Counted from the first letter of the stretch, positions 53,994 to 62,425 are shown. The stretch is 64,000 nucleotides of DNA from Paenibacillus sabinae T27 (GCF_000612505.1 NZ_CP004078.1:4413280-4477279); one strand, 5' to 3'. A program made the numbers and translations. The notes: generated by a model from the sequence alone, not told the origin.

Positions 53994-55151
53994 TTAAGCT
54001 GCGATAAGTTCCGGAGTGGCTGCGCATTCCGGGATCGTGCGACGGATGCGTTCAAACTTAGCTACCATGCCAGCGTGACCTGCTGCGTTCAGTTCCTCGT
54101 AATAATCACTCACGGGGACTAACGTCAGGTTGTCAATTCCATGCTTAATATCCGGGCCACGAAGATACACAACCGTCAAGTCTGTACAGTACGGCGTGTA
54201 TTTTTTCACCGTGTCGCAGTTAAATATCGACCAAGACGACAATTTTGCGTCTACTATCTGTCTCGTTGCAGCACCGTAAAAGTCAGGAACGATTCCGGCA
54301 AATCCACGGTAGTGATACTGGAAGTCAGGTCTAATTAATGTGAATGCCTCCGCCAGCAGACTTTCAAATTCGTGGCCCATTGCGGAAGTTCGCAAGTGAT
54401 CCTCCGCGTGAAGTGGGTATTCCTCCCCTATTTCGGATAGAGCTGCTGCATAACTGCCGAAGTGTCTTGTCGCTACCTTTACAGCGCTTGGAAAAACGGA
54501 ATGAACGCTCATGACGTTCAAAGGCATTCCCTTACTCCGGCAGTCTTTAAGAACACGAAGCAAGTCCTCCGCTGACCACTCGTATACCTCCGGCCTGATT
54601 TTTGTTACGTCGAGACCTAACTCCTCGCAGATCGCGTCATACGTTCCAAAAATCTTTCTAATGGCATGGTCCAGCCCGCGATTCTTGTCCCTGAGTTGGC
54701 TTACCGTGGTAACGGATTCGTCTCCGTACATTTGTAAGAACTCTCGAATAACCTTGCCTCGATCCCACCAGGTAAACCCGAGGTTCTCCTCATAAGGAAG
54801 GCCGCACGCTTCCGTGGCGGCCTTGAAGGAGCCGAAATACTTGATTGCAGCGCTCAGAAGTGCGGGGCATTCTTTTTCCATGTCCGCCCGCTTAACGCTT
54901 TTACCTTCTTCCTGCCGAGCCTGTATCTCCATTGCTATGCGGTCCTTAGACCAAACAGTGAAACCGATAACCTCCTCGTAGTCATACCCGAGGCGCTCAA
55001 CGAAGGACTGGTAACTACCAAACTTTCTGCGTATTTGGACTAGAAGGTCGTTACGTTTGGCTTTCATATTTTTGGGCGTGATTGATTCCCCGGATAGTAC
55101 GAAAAGACTAAATTCTCGTAATACCATTTGAGCGTCCCATCTCTTCTTCAA
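53994..55151 (-). CDS. Homing-endonuclease-like protein with repeated DNA-binding modules and PD-(D/E)XK domain
   Basis: 385 residues. About four modules of 55-65 residues repeat the pattern W.(KDR/DRG/AED)..I......G...(V)......L..A....FGS...A.E..G, likely helical DNA-binding repeats. The C-terminal domain has GHEFESLLAEAF, VPDFYGA and IVDAKLSSW, the E-PD-D.K signature of PD-(D/E)XK nucleases. It is inserted between minor head and scaffold genes and overlaps the former by 44 bases. TTG start with aaggagg nine bases upstream. It is probably a selfish homing endonuclease, unrelated to the one near the tape measure gene. Confidence 0.72.
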   Translation of the reverse strand: MKKRWDAQMVLREFSLFVLSGESITPKNMKAKRNDLLVQIRRKFGSYQSFVERLGYDYEEVIGFTVWSKDRIAMEIQARQEEGKSVKRADMEKECPALLSAAIKYFGSFKAATEACGLPYEENLGFTWWDRGKVIREFLQMYGDESVTTVSQLRDKNRGLDHAIRKIFGTYDAICEELGLDVTKIRPEVYEWSAEDLLRVLKDCRSKGMPLNVMSVHSVFPSAVKVATRHFGSYAAALSEIGEEYPLHAEDHLRTSAMGHEFESLLAEAFTLIRPDFQYHYRGFAGIVPDFYGAATRQIVDAKLSSWSIFNCDTVKKYTPYCTDLTVVYLRGPDIKHGIDNLTLVPVSDYYEELNAAGHAGMVAKFERIRRTIPECAATPELIAA

Positions 55152-55989
55152 GCCTACGAACCTCCTTCGGATCTCTTATTGGGCTTAAAGTGTGCCGGCA
55201 GCACGGGTGAAAAAGCTCGCGTCGTGGTATGTCTCCGACGTACGGATAGGAACCCGGTGCGTCAGGAGTTAGTTTGACGATTGTTCCTTCATACTTAGAG
55301 CATGCATCCTTAGCGCCATGCCTTGATACCACTGCATAATAAGCGCCGCGAGAAACGGCCTCGTTCGTTGTAGCTTCGCGGTGTGTCTGCGACATTTTTG
55401 TCCGTGTCAGCATCTGAACATAATTTTCAGGCGACCACCGACGCGAGGCGCTATCCACAATCCCGGTATCAATCGCGCTACCTAACGTTTTCCTCATCCG
55501 CTGCAGCATGTCGGCGTTTAGGGTGCGTTGGCCGTTAACGCCTTTCGTCAGATTAGCGCGCAAGGATTCAGCGGTTGCCTGGCGTACGGCCTGCTTAACG
55601 CGGCGGTCTACGTTTTGGGTAACGGCCAAGATGTCCGCTTGTGTATCCGCAACGGCTGCCGCTACAAACTCGCGATTGATCCGATTAAACTTCGCAATCT
55701 TCTCCGCTTCCTCTACCGTTTCCACTGCGCCGAGGTCTACGATAGCGCGGATAACTCCGTCGGTTGCCGCTTTTGGTACGTGTTTCTCGACCCATGCCGC
55801 CGACTCAGTGTTAAGCCCACGCAAAATAGCCGCAACCTCGGCGAGTGCGGCCTTCGCATTAGCGCGGGAGATTCCCGTTAAATCTAAGCGCGATAACTCG
55901 CCGGCTATCGCTAAGAGTGCGTCCTTAAACGCTTTAACGAGCAGGTTAACGTCGTAATCGTAGTCCGGATCGGGAATAGGCGCGGCCAC
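55108..55989 (-). CDS. Minor head protein (SPP1 gp7 / MuF type)
   Basis: 293 residues. The helical N-terminal part is followed by the MuF C-domain (YVQMLTRTKMSQTHREATTNEAVSRGAYYAVVSRH; DIPRRELFHPCCRHTLSPI). It binds the portal and is packaged in small copy number. GTG start with ggagggg upstream; it overlaps the portal stop by one base. The nuclease gene begins inside its last 44 bases, so the end of this gene may have been remodelled by that insertion. Confidence 0.8.
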   Translation of the reverse strand: MAAPIPDPDYDYDVNLLVKAFKDALLAIAGELSRLDLTGISRANAKAALAEVAAILRGLNTESAAWVEKHVPKAATDGVIRAIVDLGAVETVEEAEKIAKFNRINREFVAAAVADTQADILAVTQNVDRRVKQAVRQATAESLRANLTKGVNGQRTLNADMLQRMRKTLGSAIDTGIVDSASRRWSPENYVQMLTRTKMSQTHREATTNEAVSRGAYYAVVSRHGAKDACSKYEGTIVKLTPDAPGSYPYVGDIPRRELFHPCCRHTLSPIRDPKEVRRLEEEMGRSNGITRI

Positions 55990-57578
55990 TACGCAGCCCC
56001 TCCGGTTGTTCCTCCGCCCACATCGTTAAATACCGAAGCGTCGACCGTTCCCATTGTCCGCTCTTCGTCCGCGTCAATACGCGTTATCATTTCGGACGCC
56101 ATCGCTTCATCAACGCCGTCAAGCGTTTTGATTGCATCGAGTACGGATTGCGTCGGCTTGCCGCCCGTACGGATGTTCGCAACTTCGGCCGCTTCTTTTT
56201 CATCGATCGGGATGCCATCGCGCCAGTTGATACGCGGATAAATAGGCTCGTACGGCTCGAATCCGTCAACGCCTTTATTCGCGAAGTTTTCGAGCTGCAT
56301 CGCGGTCCAGATGGCGTCACGGAGAGCGCGGTCAACGTGCGCCCGGATACGGTTGACTTTCGCCAGGATCGGCATGAAGCGGGCTTTAATAGCGCCGCTG
56401 TCCGTGTGTGACGTGCCGGTTCCGCCCTTATCGTTGGCGAGCGTCGTGCCGAATAGCCATTGCGGGGTTTCCGACATTTGGTAGACGAGGCCGAGGAGTA
56501 TATCGAGTTCGCGGAAAGCGGCGTCTAGTTGCCCGTCCCACGTCATGTACCCGGGAGTCACGTCGTCCTTTTCGAGCGGCAGGTAGCGTCCGCCGAAGCG
56601 CGTAGTATCCCCGCCGTCGTCAACGTCCGGTCCGTACGATGTAGGGTCGCTGTGCTTCCAGAGGATGTAGTCGATCTGAGCCAAGCGCTCGTTAATCGCG
56701 CTCAATACGCTTTCCAGCTTCTCTACTCCGTTAATTCCTTCCCAACGGTCATCAACGGACTTGTACGGAATATGCCGGATAAGCAACTCGGGCGTTCCTG
56801 TCTCAACTACGTCGACCTCGCGGCCGGTTGCGACCTGCTCGCCGATCGTATACGTTGAAATCGGCACGCCCCATTCGGTATCGACGTGACCCTCCGAAAG
56901 CTTATAGCGCTCGTAAATGATATAGCCCGGAATGTACCGCTCGACTACGAGATAAGGTACATACGATTCGGCCTTACCGTAAATCCACCGCACAACTTTT
57001 CCGCCGGGCTCTTCGACCCAATCGATCCAGGCAACGTTAATCGCGCGGAATTTCTTACGGGAGCCTACGGACAACTCCGGAAACACGATGTTCGCCGGGA
57101 CCGCTTCGATAATCGGTTCAGGACGCGATTCAGGCGCGGTCAGGCCGAGTTCCTCCGCAATGGCTTCCGTCTCGCTGGTGTCCGCCCGCGCTGCGTAATA
57201 CGCTTTTATAAACGAGTCGCCGCGATAGCCGCCGCCGATGACGAGTTCGTGCGTCATTTGCGTCAGGTCGTTCTCCTCAACGATCGAGTCGAGGCGTTCC
57301 TGTTCACGTGAGCCCGGTCCTTTGCCGCTCTCGTACGTCGGGGGCTCACCGGTTAGCAAGTCCGCCGGCTTCGTCAGCAAAATGTCCATCAAATTCACCG
57401 CGATGAATAACGTTTTGAGCTGCGCAGCGTGCGGCGTATCCTTGAGCAGCGACGACGCCCGTTCGTATATTTCCGGATGCCGGCCGTCAAATATCGTTCG
57501 TCCGCGCTTATAGCGGGCCAGGCGCGGAATATGTGAAGGCGGAGGGTAGATACCGCCCGTTTCGAATAACTTCGCCAA
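55989..57578 (-). CDS. Portal protein
   Basis: 529 residues, SPP1/A118-type portal (LLTGEPPTYESG; PYKSVDDRWEGINGVEKLESVLSAINERLAQIDYILWKHSDP; LEKDDVTPGYMTWDGQLDAAFRELD; MSETPQWLFGTT). It forms the dodecameric gate for DNA at the head vertex. TTG start with aaggagg upstream. It directly follows the large terminase gene, the usual order. Confidence 0.9.
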   Translation of the reverse strand: MAKLFETGGIYPPPSHIPRLARYKRGRTIFDGRHPEIYERASSLLKDTPHAAQLKTLFIAVNLMDILLTKPADLLTGEPPTYESGKGPGSREQERLDSIVEENDLTQMTHELVIGGGYRGDSFIKAYYAARADTSETEAIAEELGLTAPESRPEPIIEAVPANIVFPELSVGSRKKFRAINVAWIDWVEEPGGKVVRWIYGKAESYVPYLVVERYIPGYIIYERYKLSEGHVDTEWGVPISTYTIGEQVATGREVDVVETGTPELLIRHIPYKSVDDRWEGINGVEKLESVLSAINERLAQIDYILWKHSDPTSYGPDVDDGGDTTRFGGRYLPLEKDDVTPGYMTWDGQLDAAFRELDILLGLVYQMSETPQWLFGTTLANDKGGTGTSHTDSGAIKARFMPILAKVNRIRAHVDRALRDAIWTAMQLENFANKGVDGFEPYEPIYPRINWRDGIPIDEKEAAEVANIRTGGKPTQSVLDAIKTLDGVDEAMASEMITRIDADEERTMGTVDASVFNDVGGGTTGGAA

Positions 57579-57603
57579 ATCTGCGTTCCTCCTTCGCTAT
57601 GTG

Positions 57604-59358
57604 TTAGGCCCATGCGGGCTTATTGCGGACTCTCCGTCTCGCCTTGGCTACGTTCTCGACAGAAAGCTGCAGAGCATCACAGGAATCCACATAATCACCG
57701 TGCGGATATTGCGCGAGTTGATCGATAAGCATCGTATGTCCGGCGTTGAGGATTAGCGTTTTGTTATGAAAAAGAGGCTCTAACGATTCAATCCGCTCCT
57801 CCTTCGAGGATTTATAGGATTTGATATCGTTGAGCCTCGTTCTGTAAATGCCTTCGGTCCTCATGCGCTCCTGTAGTTGCCGGTAAAATTCGTGCTGCGC
57901 GTTTATCGTTTCTACCGAGAATACCGCGTGCTTAAACTCGCGCATCTTCTCGATGATTAAGTCGATATATTTATGCGGCTGCTCTTTCGACGCGTATTCG
58001 TCCAAGACAAAAATATGTCCGGTCTTTTCGTGACGGCCGACCGTAATCACCGCGTTGTAACAGGACCGCGCGTTCTTCCCTTGCGCAATATCCCACGCAC
58101 CTGATACCGTTAAGTCTTCGACCGGTATGCGTAGGTCTTCGTACCGGATATATCGGTGTCCACCTTCGTATTCAAACCGATAGTAGCCGTACGTGTCCGG
58201 GAAGAAGAATTGCTCGTCTTCGCTGAACGCCAGGTTTCGAAATTCGCTATTATAAGCGCGCGTACCCATGTTAACCTTTTCGTGCATGAGCGCACGATAG
58301 GTCCAGCGCCAAGGCCACGCCAGTTCGACGCCAGCTTCGAGCGCTTCCCTGTTCTCCGCGTAGAATGTGTCGGCCTCCGCCATGTCTTCGCAGCGTGCGT
58401 ATATTTCGCAATACTGCTCCCAAAGTTGCGGATTTTCCGGCTCCGATACGACCGCACCGTGAAATGACGATTCAAAGTCGCGGCGCTTGAGAACGTGATT
58501 AAGCAGGCCGGTCGCGCTAACCATCGTTCCGACGAGTATAATTGCGGTCGCTTTCGTTCCGATCGGAACCACTACGGAGTTGAACCAGTGAATCAACTTC
58601 TCGCGCGCTTCCTTCGTGCTTTCGTTATTTTGCGAGGATGGATCGTCGACGATAACGAGGTCTGGACGGTAGGAGCCGTGACGCTTACCGCGTAGTTGTT
58701 TGCCAGAAGATGACGCCTCAACGAGCGTACCGGATAACGTAATGAACGCCTCTTCGTTGTCCTTCTCGTTTTGATTATTGCGCTCGTGGAGGAGCGGCCC
58801 AAAGTCAGCGCGCAGTTTTTCGTTAAATTTAAGCTGCTTGTTTATCCAGCCAATCAGCTTTTTCGATAGCGTGTCCGTTTCCGATATGACAAGTATGTAT
58901 CGCCGCTTTCGGTAAGCGGCCTGATGCAGCGGAAACGAGTTCGAGAACATGCCGGACTTAGAATGACCCCGCGCCGCCGCGATTGCTAAACGCGCATTAC
59001 GCTCAACGTGATCGACGTGATTACATAGCGCAAAGAACTCCGCGTGTATCGGTGCTATTTCATCGAGCGAATCGTGGGGCGTTCCGTCCTCCCCGTTGCG
59101 TACGATGTTGTCCTCGTTATCCGGGTTTCCGGAGTCCGATAGGTACTCGTACGTAAAGTAAGCGACGTCATCCTCTGCGCGGTCAATCCGTTTCAACCGC
59201 TTTAATTCCGCGATATCCGCCCGCAATGACTCTTCGTGATACGTTGTTGCGCGACCGGTCCGTACGAGTTCGCGCAGTTTCTTAGCGCGTTCCGATACGA
59301 GTTTGATGCGTTCGGCACGCGCCAGTTTATCGAGCCACTCATCGTTTACCCATGCGAT
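57604..59358 (-). CDS. Terminase large subunit
   Basis: About 584 residues. The ATPase domain has the Walker A-like IAAARGHSKSGM, Walker B LVIVDDPSS and coupling motif VGTMV. The C-terminal nuclease domain has AWDIAQGKNA and SVETINAQHEFYRQ, with late Asp residues in HGDYVDSCDALQ. The frame is open upstream of the first standard start (TTG at 59226, no ribosome binding site) with convincing protein sequence (DEWLDKLARAERIKLVSERAKK). It reaches an aaggagg nine bases before ATC (59358-59356), where translation probably begins. It lies 18 bases after the small terminase. Confidence 0.9.
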   Translation of the reverse strand: MAWVNDEWLDKLARAERIKLVSERAKKLRELVRTGRATTYHEESLRADIAELKRLKRIDRAEDDVAYFTYEYLSDSGNPDNEDNIVRNGEDGTPHDSLDEIAPIHAEFFALCNHVDHVERNARLAIAAARGHSKSGMFSNSFPLHQAAYRKRRYILVISETDTLSKKLIGWINKQLKFNEKLRADFGPLLHERNNQNEKDNEEAFITLSGTLVEASSSGKQLRGKRHGSYRPDLVIVDDPSSQNNESTKEAREKLIHWFNSVVVPIGTKATAIILVGTMVSATGLLNHVLKRRDFESSFHGAVVSEPENPQLWEQYCEIYARCEDMAEADTFYAENREALEAGVELAWPWRWTYRALMHEKVNMGTRAYNSEFRNLAFSEDEQFFFPDTYGYYRFEYEGGHRYIRYEDLRIPVEDLTVSGAWDIAQGKNARSCYNAVITVGRHEKTGHIFVLDEYASKEQPHKYIDLIIEKMREFKHAVFSVETINAQHEFYRQLQERMRTEGIYRTRLNDIKSYKSSKEERIESLEPLFHNKTLILNAGHTMLIDQLAQYPHGDYVDSCDALQLSVENVAKARRRVRNKPAWA

Positions 59359-59376
59359 GCGAACGCACCTCCTTCG

Positions 59377-59817
59377 TTAATTTTCCGGTGTCTCTCCGAG
59401 CAATTCGTCAAGCTCGTCAAGTTCAGCCGCCAGTTCCTCGTTTGACCGAGCGCTACCGGCCTCTTTCGTTTCGACTGCGACCTGCTGCGTAATAAGGCCG
59501 AATCTGCGGAAGAAAAGGTCAATCGCCTTGATCGACGGTTGCTGTCCGTCAATAGCGCGCATGAGTTGGCGGTATACTTTCGCGCGATCCGCCGCTAAAA
59601 AGTCATCCGCTAGATAGTTGACGTAATCGATAAAGGCACGTTTCTGCGTCCGCCATTGGTGCAGCGTCTTGCGGGATACGCCGATTTCAGCCGCGATCTC
59701 ATCGAATGTTAAGCGGTCTTCTTCGGCGGAAAATTCGCGCTCTACACACAGTAGCGCGGCCTTGATTTGGCGGCCATCTAAGCGCGATTCGAGAGCGGCC
59801 TTTTTCTTATCGGACAT
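59377..59817 (-). CDS. Terminase small subunit
   Basis: 146 residues. The N-terminal helix-turn-helix (TFDEIAAEIGVSRKTLHQWRTQKRAFIDYVNYLADDFLA) matches the phBC6A51-type insertion-element HTH family that many Bacillales phages use as TerS. A C-terminal acidic segment follows (EELAAELDELDELLGE). It recognises phage DNA and hands it to the large subunit. Shine-Dalgarno ggagg, 8 bases. Confidence 0.82.
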   Translation of the reverse strand: MSDKKKAALESRLDGRQIKAALLCVEREFSAEEDRLTFDEIAAEIGVSRKTLHQWRTQKRAFIDYVNYLADDFLAADRAKVYRQLMRAIDGQQPSIKAIDLFFRRFGLITQQVAVETKEAGSARSNEELAAELDELDELLGETPEN

Positions 59818-59849
59818 ACTGCGTTCCTCCTTCGTTGATTTTTAACGTG

Positions 59850-59912
59850 AAATTAGCGCCTTGCGTACGTGGGAGTACGAATAGTCCCAGAACGTACGAA
59901 ACGCGCTAATTT
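59850..59912. repeat. Large imperfect hairpin upstream of terS (candidate packaging site)
   Basis: AAATTAGCGC (59850-59859) pairs with GCGCTAATTT (59903-59912). Inside it CGTACGT and GGGA (59864-59874) pair with TCCCA and ACGTACG (59885-59898). It lies just upstream of the terminase genes, where cos or pac sites are common. The rest of the gap to 60213 has no gene that I can support. Confidence 0.4.
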
Positions 59913-60213
59913 GACGTGGATTTACGGCAGAAATGCGGAGCGTGAGCGGTGGGGCTCCGTTGCTGCCCGAGTTAAAAATTTTGTGCGCAAATTCTGAACG
60001 GCAGTCGGGGCGTTATCACTGTACCGCTTGGGGGCGTCACCGTACTAAAGCAGGCGTTTATAACGTTCCAAAAACGAGCGTATATGCAACGAAAATAAAC
60101 ACGCCCAATAAGCGTGCCATCGCGTACTATAATCGTTTCAATACCCGTATCAATATATACGTTGCATTCCCATACGTGTTTATGATACGATACATTTACG
60201 GAGGCGATACATA

Positions 60214-60765
60214 GTGAAGATCGGATATGCTCGGGTATCAACCGCTGACCAATCGTTAGATATGCAAATAGATGCGTTGACCGCTGCCGGATGTGAACGC
60301 GTCTATACGGAGAAAGCTTCAGGCTCAAAGGATGATCGCGTAGAACTAGCGCGTGTAATGGACTTACTGCGAGCCGGCGACATGATTGTCGTATATAAAC
60401 TCGACCGACTAGCGCGCTCAACCGTTAAGCTAATATCAACGCTAGATGAGATACAAAGGCGCGGTGCCGAGTTCGTCAGCCTCAACGATAATATCGATAC
60501 ATCTACCGCTGTAGGACGCGCGTTCTTCGGTATGCTCGCTGTATTCGCCGAGTTCGAGCGCAACGTAATCGTTGAACGTACTCGCGCCGGCCTAGCCGCC
60601 AGTAGAGCACGCGGCCGTAACGGTGGACGCCCGAAGACGGACCGCAAGAAGGTAGCGCAAGCCGTTAAGCTGTACGATACTCAAGCGCACACAGTAACGG
60701 AGATAACGGAAATGACCGGCGTGACAAAGGCTACGTTATATAGAGCGTTGAAGGAGCGTCAATAA
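60214..60765 (+). CDS. Serine recombinase, resolvase/invertase family
   Basis: 183 residues. The catalytic domain has Ser9 (GYARVSTADQ), YKLDRLARSTVKLI and the long E helix (FGMLAVFAEFERNVIVERTRAGLAASRARG). A C-terminal helix-turn-helix follows (VTEITEMTGVTKATLYRALK). It is too short to be a large serine integrase, so it is a resolvase or invertase. GTG start with cggagg upstream. It is plus-strand among minus-strand genes. It may control a genome rearrangement, resolve dimers, or be a passenger gene. Confidence 0.88.
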   Translation: MKIGYARVSTADQSLDMQIDALTAAGCERVYTEKASGSKDDRVELARVMDLLRAGDMIVVYKLDRLARSTVKLISTLDEIQRRGAEFVSLNDNIDTSTAVGRAFFGMLAVFAEFERNVIVERTRAGLAASRARGRNGGRPKTDRKKVAQAVKLYDTQAHTVTEITEMTGVTKATLYRALKERQ

Positions 60766-60776
60766 GGCGCTCTTTT
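60754..60776 (+). terminator. Terminator at the end of the resolvase gene
   Basis: GAGCGTC pairs with GGCGCTC across a 5-base loop, followed by TTTT. The left arm overlaps the last codons. Confidence 0.65.
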
Positions 60777-60901
60777 CTATGACCCCGTGAGTTTTCGTAG
60801 GGCGTCCGGCCGGAGCCGCCAGCAGTCGTTAGCTACTTACTCGTTACCGAACGGAACCCCTACGCTCTCCCCGCTTAGTCGCGTTCCTTCTAATAATGCG
60901 C

Positions 60902-60920
60902 AAGTATAAACGCTATACTT
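60902..60920. promoter_or_regulatory. Operator-like dyad in the early intergenic region
   Basis: AAGTATA-AACGC-TATACTT is a perfect 7-bp inverted repeat with a 5-base centre. It is next to a TTGACT, and a third TATACTT half-site lies at 60988-60994. The surrounding 60777-61057 has no gene. A phage repressor could bind here. Confidence 0.4.
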
Positions 60921-61057
60921 ATTGACTACGTTACACTGACGCTTTCTATCGCTGTGTATTAGCGTTCATGTACGTGACTCTAACGTTTATACTTCCGCGC
61001 TATTAAAGCGCCGCTCTCACGCTCAGGCAAAGCGTAAGAACGACGTATATTAACGCT

Positions 61058-61252
61058 TTAAATCCATCCGCCTTTGTAACGACTAAACACGTACACAAGC
61101 GCCCAATATAACGCAGGCAGTACGCATATAAACGCTAGATTAAAGTAATCTACGCGCTCCTTGTACCGCAGTCTAAAGCGTAAGTCTGCGTATAATCCCG
61201 CTGCAGCTAACGCAGCGTGAACGATACATAACGCTACCCATACGTAGTACAT
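61058..61252 (-). CDS. Small phage membrane protein
   Basis: 64 residues with two transmembrane segments (WVALCIVHAALAAAGLY; FNLAFICVLPALYWALVYVF) separated by a short basic loop. Strong Shine-Dalgarno (cggagg) before ATG. No function is recognised; possibilities include superinfection exclusion or an early membrane modifier. Confidence 0.65.
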   Translation of the reverse strand: MYYVWVALCIVHAALAAAGLYADLRFRLRYKERVDYFNLAFICVLPALYWALVYVFSRYKGGWI

Positions 61253-61577
61253 TACGCGTTCCTCCGTTTCTTTATCTGCGCTATTCTTTGTCTTTGCCTA
61301 CATGAGATACTTCCTTGAATAATCCTCATGTATATTGCTAACAAAGGTTTCCTCTTAACTTCCTTGGATTCGGGCTTTGCCCTCATCCCCTCAGTCACTT
61401 ACATTCCTTCGGAATATCTTTTATGCGCACTAAATTACTATTACTTACCGGCCGCTAGGAATGAAGGAGCGTAAGCGACTGAATGACGACGCGTAATGTT
61501 TTGTTTGTTCTTACATGTTCGTTATTATTACGTTAGTTCTTATTACCGTCACTCTCCGGTGATTTAGGTAATTCACT
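61253..61577. other. Non-coding stretch after the HTH gene
   Basis: 325 bases with no gene, RNA or clear promoter that I can support, apart from the 24-bp repeats at its right end. Confidence 0.4.
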
Positions 61578-61620
61578 CTACAGTGCATTAGGTAAATCAC
61601 TCTCCGGTGAATGACCGTAT
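61549..61620. repeat. Three tandem 24-bp repeats at the 3' end of the HTH gene
   Basis: Units at 61549-61572, 61573-61596 and 61597-61620 share TCACTCT-C-GTG and (first two) TTAGGTAA. They are in frame (8 codons) with the gene at 61578-62036 and encode repeats of SPESDLP. A TAG within unit 2 now ends the protein before the first unit. Confidence 0.7.
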
Positions 61621-62036
61621 AGAACGTCTAAATTGGCGCGAATCTCCTCGTCAGTCAGAGCGCTATAATACTGCGGATAATACAGCTTGTCGCGCTTGTT
61701 CGACGTATAGTCCATCGCAGACTTAACGAGCCCGACCGCTTCCAGCACGTCACACAACGGTTTAATCCGGTTACGCCCGATCCCTGTCTCGTCAGCAATA
61801 CGCTGTACGGACGGGAACGCGCTCATGTACCGGTCATTGTCCGGCTGTCCGTTAACCATCGCTAGCAGGTACGTATACAGCGCCGCCATGTGAACGTTGC
61901 CTTTATCGTACTCGCGCGCGATCGGTATTAACCGGCGGAACAGGTCGTGCGGGACCGGAGCGTAATGCCCACGGTCCAGACACGTTGATTTTTTATGCGC
62001 GGCTTCTTCGGCCAACGCGCGGAATTGTTTACTCAT
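61578..62036 (-). CDS. Helix-turn-helix phage protein (replication/regulatory type)
   Basis: 152 residues. The central winged-helix-like region (YMSAFPSVQRIADETGIGRNRIKPLCDVLEAVGLVK) is typical of phage and plasmid replication-initiation N-domains that bind DNA. The protein ends in SPESDLPNAL at a TAG, after which the same frame continues 14 codons with a second SPESD copy, so the tail was shortened by a nonsense change or repeat slippage. It ends a three-gene minus-strand unit with two small genes. Confidence 0.65.
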   Translation of the reverse strand: MSKQFRALAEEAAHKKSTCLDRGHYAPVPHDLFRRLIPIAREYDKGNVHMAALYTYLLAMVNGQPDNDRYMSAFPSVQRIADETGIGRNRIKPLCDVLEAVGLVKSAMDYTSNKRDKLYYPQYYSALTDEEIRANLDVLYGHSPESDLPNAL

Positions 62037-62063
62037 ACTCCACACTCCACGTAAATTTATCCG

Positions 62064-62237
62064 TTACTTATTTGCGTCATATTCGTCAAGCGTTCGTCTA
62101 ACCGCGTCGTCCTTTGCGAACAGCCAGAAGCGTCCGCCAGTCTTCTCGTTTAGCCCTACGCAGATATATCGGTGTCCGGCCGCTCGTAGAAAGTGGAACA
62201 TAGCGGGCGAATAGCAGTAAAGATAAGCGTTTCCCAT
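62064..62237 (-). CDS. Small phage protein, DUF5659-like
   Basis: 57 residues with the pattern YLYCYSPAMFHFLRAAGHRY, then ICVGLNEKTGGRFWLFAKDD. This resembles a widespread small phage/Bacillales family (DUF5659-like) found in early regions. Start ATG with ggaggg nine bases upstream. It is too short for most gene callers. Function unknown. Confidence 0.7.
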   Translation of the reverse strand: MGNAYLYCYSPAMFHFLRAAGHRYICVGLNEKTGGRFWLFAKDDAVRRTLDEYDANK

Positions 62238-62251
62238 ACGTAAGCCCTCCC

Positions 62252-62425
62252 TTAGTTAAACTCGACAACAACGCTGCTCATTTCGGAATCAAGCGTCTGC
62301 TCAAAGTCGTAGTTAAAATCGTCAGCGTCGGCATACTCCTCGAACGTCTGGAACGAATCTTTCCCCTCTTCGCACAGCAAAAATTCGTTTCCTTTAGCGT
62401 CAATCACCTTGATAGCATATTTCAT
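62252..62425 (-). CDS. Small acidic phage protein
   Basis: 57 residues, strongly acidic (FEEYADADDFNYDFEQ). N-terminus MKYAIKVIDAKGNEFLLCEEG looks like a small beta-sheet domain. Shine-Dalgarno gagaggag precedes ATG. It is followed 14 bases later by the DUF5659-like gene, probably in one transcript. Its charge and size recall DNA-mimic or anti-host inhibitors, but that is only a guess. Confidence 0.65.
   Translation of the reverse strand: MKYAIKVIDAKGNEFLLCEEGKDSFQTFEEYADADDFNYDFEQTLDSEMSSVVVEFN

Noticed and set aside
31877..60582. Loss of two of three cysteine ligands in the NifN-like protein as a sign of decay
   Set aside because: Azotobacter NifN also has Ser and Thr at these positions and uses only one Cys, so the pattern is normal. 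(Relevant region is 30582-31877.)
60214..60765. Serine recombinase as the prophage integrase
   Set aside because: At 183 residues it has the catalytic domain and a short HTH only; large serine integrases are over 400 residues. It is also far from the tRNA junction.
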